A stretch of 8,334 nt of DNA, from NCBI GenBank assembly GCA_018712665.1, contig DVGP01000126.1, forward strand, positions 1 to 8,334, given 5' to 3'. This DNA comes from Candidatus Pelethomonas intestinigallinarum (GTDB lineage Bacteria > Bacillota > Clostridia > Oscillospirales > Oscillospiraceae). Below the pieces are notes generated by a model. It saw only the letters and a program-made list of their open reading frames with translations. It made no database searches and was not told the DNA's origin. Of this stretch, positions 5,536-8,334 are shown piece after piece. Position numbers and translations under genes: made by a program. Numbering within the stretch: position 1 is the stretch's first letter; each line of letters starts with the position of its first letter.

Positions 5536-6852
5536 TTACTTGCGCCTGGAGAAGCTCTGCCTTTTTTGCTGCGGCTCCTGCCCCCGGGCCTTCATATCCT
5601 TGGTGTGGGACTCCCGGTACCGCAGCGGCGGGACGCCCTCCTGCTTTTTGAACACCTTAGTGAAGTAGCTCTGGTCCTCGAAGCCCACCAGCTGGGCGAT
5701 GTCCGTCAGGCGGATATTTTTCTGCCGCAGCAGCTCCTTGCTGCGGTCGATGCGGATGCGGTTGAGATAGGCGGTAAAGGGCTCCCCCATCTCCTCTTTA
5801 AAGATCCGGCTGAAGTAGGGGGGAGACAGATAGACCTGCTGGGCCATCTTCTCCATGGTGATCTTCTCACTATAGTGGGTGTTCAGATACTGCACCGTCT
5901 GGTGGATCACGCTGGTGTGCCGGGCCCCCGCGCAGTCGAATACGCTGTCCATCAGCGCGCCCACCGCCTTGGTGAACCACAGGCAGAGGCCGTCGAAATC
6001 CTGAAGGCTGTTGATGCCCTGGAGATACTGGTGGTTGGCCGCGAGGGTCGCCTCCGGGCTGGCGCCGGCGTCGATAGCCGCCCGGCTGATGAGGATCAGC
6101 AGCTCATAGATCTGGGTCTTGATCCGGGCCAGATCCCCGCCGGAGGAAAAGAAGAGGTAGCCCATCAGCTCGTTGAGCCGCCGCTGGGCCTCTCCCTTGT
6201 TCAGGTTCCGTACCGCCCTGAGCAGCGCCCGCTCGGTCTCCAGCGGGTAGGGCGGCGCCGCGCTGTCGTTTTTTACCTGCTGGATATAGGCGGTGACCTG
6301 CCCCTGGATGGCGGTGGAACCCTGGACCTCCAGCATCCGGTTGGCGGCGGAGACGTTGTTGAGAAATCCCACCGCCATGAACAGGAGGTTGGACATGGCG
6401 GTCACCTTCTCCGCCGGGACATAGGGGATCTGATCCAGCAGCGCCGTCACATTTTCCAGGGGGTGGCCGCACAGCCCCATCTGTCCCTCCAGGTCGCAGG
6501 CGATGAAATCCTGCCGGTCCACCATGAGGAAGGGGCCCACCGTCAGCTTGGCGGTGACCTCCTCGTCCTCCAGAATGGGGGAGACAAAGCAGGTCAGGCC
6601 CATGGGGCAGAAGTAGATGTATTTGCCGCCGAAGCGGGCGGCCTCCGCCATGCCGTAGATCTGGGACTGCACGCAGTCCTCCGGCCGGCGGCCAGCCGCT
6701 AGGCACAGCTGGCAGGAGGCGCAGCCATACCCCTCTTCGCAGTACAGCTGCCCCCTGGCGTCTGTCACCACGCAGCCCACGCCGCAGGCGGCGGAGATCG
6801 CCTGGGCGCACTCCCGGGCCAGCTTCAGATCAAAGGACATCTCCTGTGTCAA
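5536..6852 (-). CDS. PocR-domain AraC-family regulator of the adjacent methyl-transfer operon
   Basis: The protein has 438 residues. The N-terminal ~10-165 matches the PocR ligand-sensing domain: a GxGxxxxDxxG-like opening, the cysteine cluster GCASCQLC (Cys44, 47, 50), Cys60, then YIYFCPMGLTCFVSPI (Cys82, Cys88) and VGPFLM. A helical middle region (~180-310) links to a C-terminal AraC DNA-binding domain (~318-413) with KITMEKMAQQVYLSPPYFSRIFKEEMG and RLTDIAQLVGFEDQSYFTKVFKKQEGVPPLRYR. The last ~20 residues are basic. The start is TTG at 6852: AAGGGGG lies nine bases upstream of it, whereas the internal ATG (6840) has CAGGAG touching it, too close to serve. It is divergent from the corrinoid protein gene; PocR regulators commonly control B12-dependent pathways (PocR of Salmonella responds to 1,2-propanediol). 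Here it probably activates the methyltransferase operon in response to its substrate. Confidence 0.93.
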   Translation of the reverse strand: MTQEMSFDLKLARECAQAISAACGVGCVVTDARGQLYCEEGYGCASCQLCLAAGRRPEDCVQSQIYGMAEAARFGGKYIYFCPMGLTCFVSPILEDEEVTAKLTVGPFLMVDRQDFIACDLEGQMGLCGHPLENVTALLDQIPYVPAEKVTAMSNLLFMAVGFLNNVSAANRMLEVQGSTAIQGQVTAYIQQVKNDSAAPPYPLETERALLRAVRNLNKGEAQRRLNELMGYLFFSSGGDLARIKTQIYELLILISRAAIDAGASPEATLAANHQYLQGINSLQDFDGLCLWFTKAVGALMDSVFDCAGARHTSVIHQTVQYLNTHYSEKITMEKMAQQVYLSPPYFSRIFKEEMGEPFTAYLNRIRIDRSKELLRQKNIRLTDIAQLVGFEDQSYFTKVFKKQEGVPPLRYRESHTKDMKARGQEPQQKRQSFSRRK

Positions 6853-6900
6853 GGCGCGAATCCCCCTTCACAAAATTGGTAAAATTCTTTTCCAGTATAG

Positions 6901-6927
6901 AATATACAAAATTATTTTGGTAGTCAA
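6901..6927 (-). promoter_or_regulatory. Candidate promoter for the PocR-type regulator gene
   Basis: On the minus strand, TTGACT (complement of 6922-6927) and TATATT (complement of 6901-6906) are 15 bases apart, shorter than ideal. A second TATACT-like element lies just downstream. The -35 overlaps one CAAGTCAA repeat. Confidence 0.4.
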
Positions 6928-6968
6928 GTCAATCAACACAAAAAATTACCAATTTTCTATAAAAAGTA

Positions 6969-6998
6969 CAAGTCAAATAGAACAAAAATGAGTATAGT
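6969..6998 (+). promoter_or_regulatory. Candidate activator-dependent promoter for the corrinoid protein operon
   Basis: A good -10 TATAGT lies at 6993-6998, but the -35 position (~6970-6975, AAGTCA) is far from consensus and coincides with a CAAGTCAA repeat; the TTACCAATTTT site ends about 14 bases further upstream. This layout fits a promoter that needs an AraC-type activator. The predicted leader is ~60 bases. Confidence 0.45.
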
Positions 6999-7065
6999 AA
7001 AACCATCATCTCCCGGCAAAACGGGGAAAACCGCAGAAAATGAACGACATGTTGGAGGAACGATT

Positions 7066-7698
7066 ATGAGTATTCTCAACGATATTTCCGAGAACCTGCA
7101 GCGCGGCAAGGCCAAGGTGGTCAAGGAGCTGGTCCAGCAGGCCATCGATCAGGGCATTCCCGCCCAGCAGATCCTGGACGAGGGCCTGCTCAGCGGCATG
7201 AACGTGGTGGGCGAGAAGTTCAAGAACAACGAGGTTTTCGTTCCTGAGGTCCTGGTGGCCGCCCGGGCCATGAATATGGGCGCCTCCCTGCTCAAGCCCC
7301 TGCTGGCTGAGAGCGGCCTGAAGGCCAGCGGCCGGGTGTGCATCGGCACCGTGAAGGGCGACCTCCACGACATCGGCAAGAACCTGGTGAAGATGATGAT
7401 GGAGGGCAAGGGCCTGGAGGTCATCGATCTGGGCACCGACGTGGCTCCCGAGACCTTTGTGGAGACCGCCCAGAAGGAGAACTGCAGCGTGATCTGCTGC
7501 TCCGCTCTGCTGACCACCACCATGGGCGTCATGGGCGATGTGGTCAAGGCCGCCGAGGCCGCCGGCATCCGCGACCATGTGAAGATCATGGTGGGCGGCG
7601 CCCCTGTCACCGAGGCGTTCTGCCAGCAGATCAACGCCGACAAGTATACCCCCGACGCCGCCACCGCCGCCGACGTCGCCGTGGAGCTGTGCAAGTAA
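7066..7698 (+). CDS. Corrinoid (B12-binding) protein of a methyltransferase system (MtaC/MtbC/MtmC family)
   Basis: The protein has 210 residues. It carries the cobalamin that shuttles a methyl group between two methyltransferases. The N-terminal ~1-85 is the helical cap domain (ending NNEVFVPEVLVAARAMNMGASLLKPLL). The C-terminal B12-binding domain has GDLHDIGKNL with the cobalt-ligating His101 (GDxHDIG at 98-104), SALLTT (146-151) and GG at 177-178. The length is normal for the family. The start at 7066 is preferred over the in-frame ATG at 6988 because GGAGG (7054-7058) lies seven bases upstream, and because 6988 would fall inside or next to the promoter and add 26 residues not found in the family. 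It is first in an operon with an MtaA-like gene 15 bases downstream. Substrate is unknown; methanol, methylamines, betaines and methoxyaromatics are all used by relatives. Confidence 0.95.
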   Translation: MSILNDISENLQRGKAKVVKELVQQAIDQGIPAQQILDEGLLSGMNVVGEKFKNNEVFVPEVLVAARAMNMGASLLKPLLAESGLKASGRVCIGTVKGDLHDIGKNLVKMMMEGKGLEVIDLGTDVAPETFVETAQKENCSVICCSALLTTTMGVMGDVVKAAEAAGIRDHVKIMVGGAPVTEAFCQQINADKYTPDAATAADVAVELCK

Positions 7699-7713
7699 CG
7701 GGAGGCGGCCCCG

Positions 7714-8334
7714 ATGGATATGAAACAATGGCTCCATGAGCAGCTGACCGCCGAGAAGCGGCGGGCCATGCCCATCCTCTCCTTCCCGGCCATCCAGCTG
7801 ATGGACATCACGGTCCGGGACCTGATCTCCGACAGCGACCTGCAGGCCAAGGGCATGTATGAAGTGGCCAGGCGCTGCCCCACCTCCGCCGCCGTATCCA
7901 TGATGGATCTGTCCGTGGAGGCCGAGTGCTTCGGCTCCCAGATCCGTGTGACGGACGACGAGGTGCCCACCGTCATCGGCTCCGTGGTCAACACCATGGA
8001 GGACGCCCAGGCCCTCCAGGTGCCCCAGGTAGGCGCCGGCCGCACGGGGCTCTATGTGGAGGCCATCTCCAAGGCCCGGAAGCTCATCACCGACCGGCCC
8101 ATCTTCGCCGGCGTCATCGGCCCCTACTCCCTGGCCGGCCGCCTGATGGACATGACCCAGATCATGATGAACTGCTTTGACGAGCCTGAGATGGTCCACG
8201 CCACCCTGGAGAAGGCCACGGAGTTCATCCTGGCCTACTGGTGTACTTCCACGGCGGAGGCTGCATCATCGGCTCGGCGGAGCAGGATGACGCCGCCTGC
8301 ATCGACCTGGCCCGCCGGGAGCGGTGCGTGGTGG
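7714..8334 (+). CDS. UroD/MtaA-family corrinoid methyltransferase, disrupted at about 8237
   Basis: The start is supported by GGGAGG (7700-7705) eight bases upstream; the gap to the corrinoid gene is 15 bases. Residues 1-175 match uroporphyrinogen-decarboxylase-like methyltransferases of the MtaA/CmuA group: RAMPILSFPAIQLMDITVRDLISD, a DLSVEAECFGSQIR segment, IFAGVIGPYSLAGRLMDM and ATEFILAY. These move a methyl group between a corrinoid protein and CoM, tetrahydrofolate or a substrate. After Tyr175 (codon 8236-8238) the frame stays open to the window end but encodes WCTSTAEAASSARRSRMTPP, low-complexity and unlike the family, which should continue with an xxAGAD..EP-type strand. The zinc site (HxC and a later Cys) in the C-terminal half is absent. 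From 8238 a different frame encodes an alpha/beta hydrolase, so this gene is cut by a chimeric join or a deletion. Confidence 0.85.
   Translation, partial: MDMKQWLHEQLTAEKRRAMPILSFPAIQLMDITVRDLISDSDLQAKGMYEVARRCPTSAAVSMMDLSVEAECFGSQIRVTDDEVPTVIGSVVNTMEDAQALQVPQVGAGRTGLYVEAISKARKLITDRPIFAGVIGPYSLAGRLMDMTQIMMNCFDEPEMVHATLEKATEFILAYWCTSTAEAASSARRSRMTPPASTWPAGSGAWW
8238..8334 (+). CDS. Fragment of an alpha/beta hydrolase (hormone-sensitive-lipase-like), partial at both ends
   Basis: In the frame starting at 8238 the sequence reads LVYFHGGG, then CIIGSAEQDDAACIDLARR and ERCVV to the last complete codon. This is the oxyanion-hole region of the HSL/esterase family (VYFHGGGxxxGS...D..C..LAR..G..VV). 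Codon third positions are GC-rich, as expected for a real coding frame. The catalytic Ser (GDSAGG) and the rest would lie beyond the window. No start codon or ribosome binding site precedes it; upstream bases in this frame are the MtaA-like gene. It is thus a piece of another gene joined at ~8237. Confidence 0.65.
   Translation, partial: MVYFHGGGCIIGSAEQDDAACIDLARRERCVV

Larger units (their letters stand above)
6853..7065. promoter_or_regulatory. AT-rich divergent control region with repeated half-sites
   Basis: This is a 213-base gap, far more AT-rich than its surroundings. It holds an 11-bp inverted repeat AAAATTGGTAA (6872-6882) / TTACCAATTTT (6946-6956), a third TTGGTA (6917-6922), and a direct repeat CAAGTCAA (6925-6932 and 6969-6976, 44 bases apart). 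Centres of the three TTGGTA units are 41 and 30 bases apart, close to four and three helical turns. These are candidate binding sites for the PocR/AraC regulator. Confidence 0.6.

Noticed and set aside
5497..6702. Plus-strand 401-residue open frame antisense to the PocR-type regulator
   Set aside because: It is a mirror of a real coding region, begins in a terminator hairpin, has no ribosome binding site and no domain.
6988..7065. N-terminal extension of the corrinoid protein from ATG 6988
   Set aside because: There is no ribosome binding site before 6988, the -10 TATAGT at 6993-6998 would lie inside the extension, and family members begin at the equivalent of 7066, which has GGAGG.
6853..7065. 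Cobalamin riboswitch upstream of the corrinoid protein gene
   Set aside because: The predicted leader is only ~60 bases, with no B12-box-like GCCACTG or large structured core visible; the gap is AT-rich protein-binding-site DNA.
7006..8199. Minus-strand 397-residue open frame opposite the corrinoid protein and methyltransferase genes
   Set aside because: It is a His/Gly-rich shadow of two well-supported plus-strand genes, crosses their boundary and has no start signal.
7714..8237. Haem-pathway uroporphyrinogen decarboxylase (hemE)
   Set aside because: Its position after a corrinoid protein and a PocR-type regulator, and the N-terminal pattern, fit the MtaA/CmuA-type branch; no other haem genes are near.

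Overview
The window reads as chromosomal DNA of a high-GC gut-type clostridium, most likely Oscillospiraceae (Flavonifractor / Lawsonibacter / Pseudoflavonifractor-like). This rests on strongly GC-biased third codon positions, AGGAGG-type ribosome binding sites, the types of genes present, and GC-rich hairpin-laden intergenic DNA. The genus is an inference; no rRNA or other marker gene is present.

Layout. (1) 1-770: the 3' end of a membrane protein gene overlapping by 4 nt (ATGA) with a small secreted protein gene; a bidirectional terminator follows. (2) 845-1195, minus strand: a small single-pass membrane protein with its own clear promoter. (3) 1196-1641: gene-free, packed with perfect hairpins, probably a dispersed repeat. 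(4) 1642-5472: a metal-homeostasis locus. On the minus strand lie a free-standing 72-residue CxxC metal-binding (HMA) protein and a P1B-type Zn/Cd/Pb-like ATPase with no HMA domain of its own. Divergently on the plus strand lie an ArsR/SmtB repressor and a co-oriented AraC-family regulator. The divergent gap holds two face-to-face sigma-70-type promoters that share one palindromic -10 (AGTATACT) and a 20-bp ArsR-type operator; a diverged copy of that operator lies just upstream of the ATPase gene. (5) 5480-5512: bidirectional terminator between converging genes. (6) 5536-8237: a methyl-transfer locus: a PocR-domain AraC regulator on the minus strand, divergent from a corrinoid (B12) protein gene and a UroD/MtaA-type methyltransferase gene, separated by an AT-rich region with repeated half-sites.

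How they work together. ArsR probably represses both arms of the metal locus until metal accumulates, releasing production of the HMA protein and the exporter. The PocR-type regulator probably senses a small molecule and activates the adjacent corrinoid-protein/methyltransferase operon; the substrate-specific methyltransferase that would define the substrate is not in the window.

The strongest anomaly is at about 8237: the MtaA-like frame loses family character after residue 175, and from 8238 another frame encodes the start of an alpha/beta hydrolase (LVYFHGGG). This is either a chimeric assembly join or a real deletion/recombination junction.
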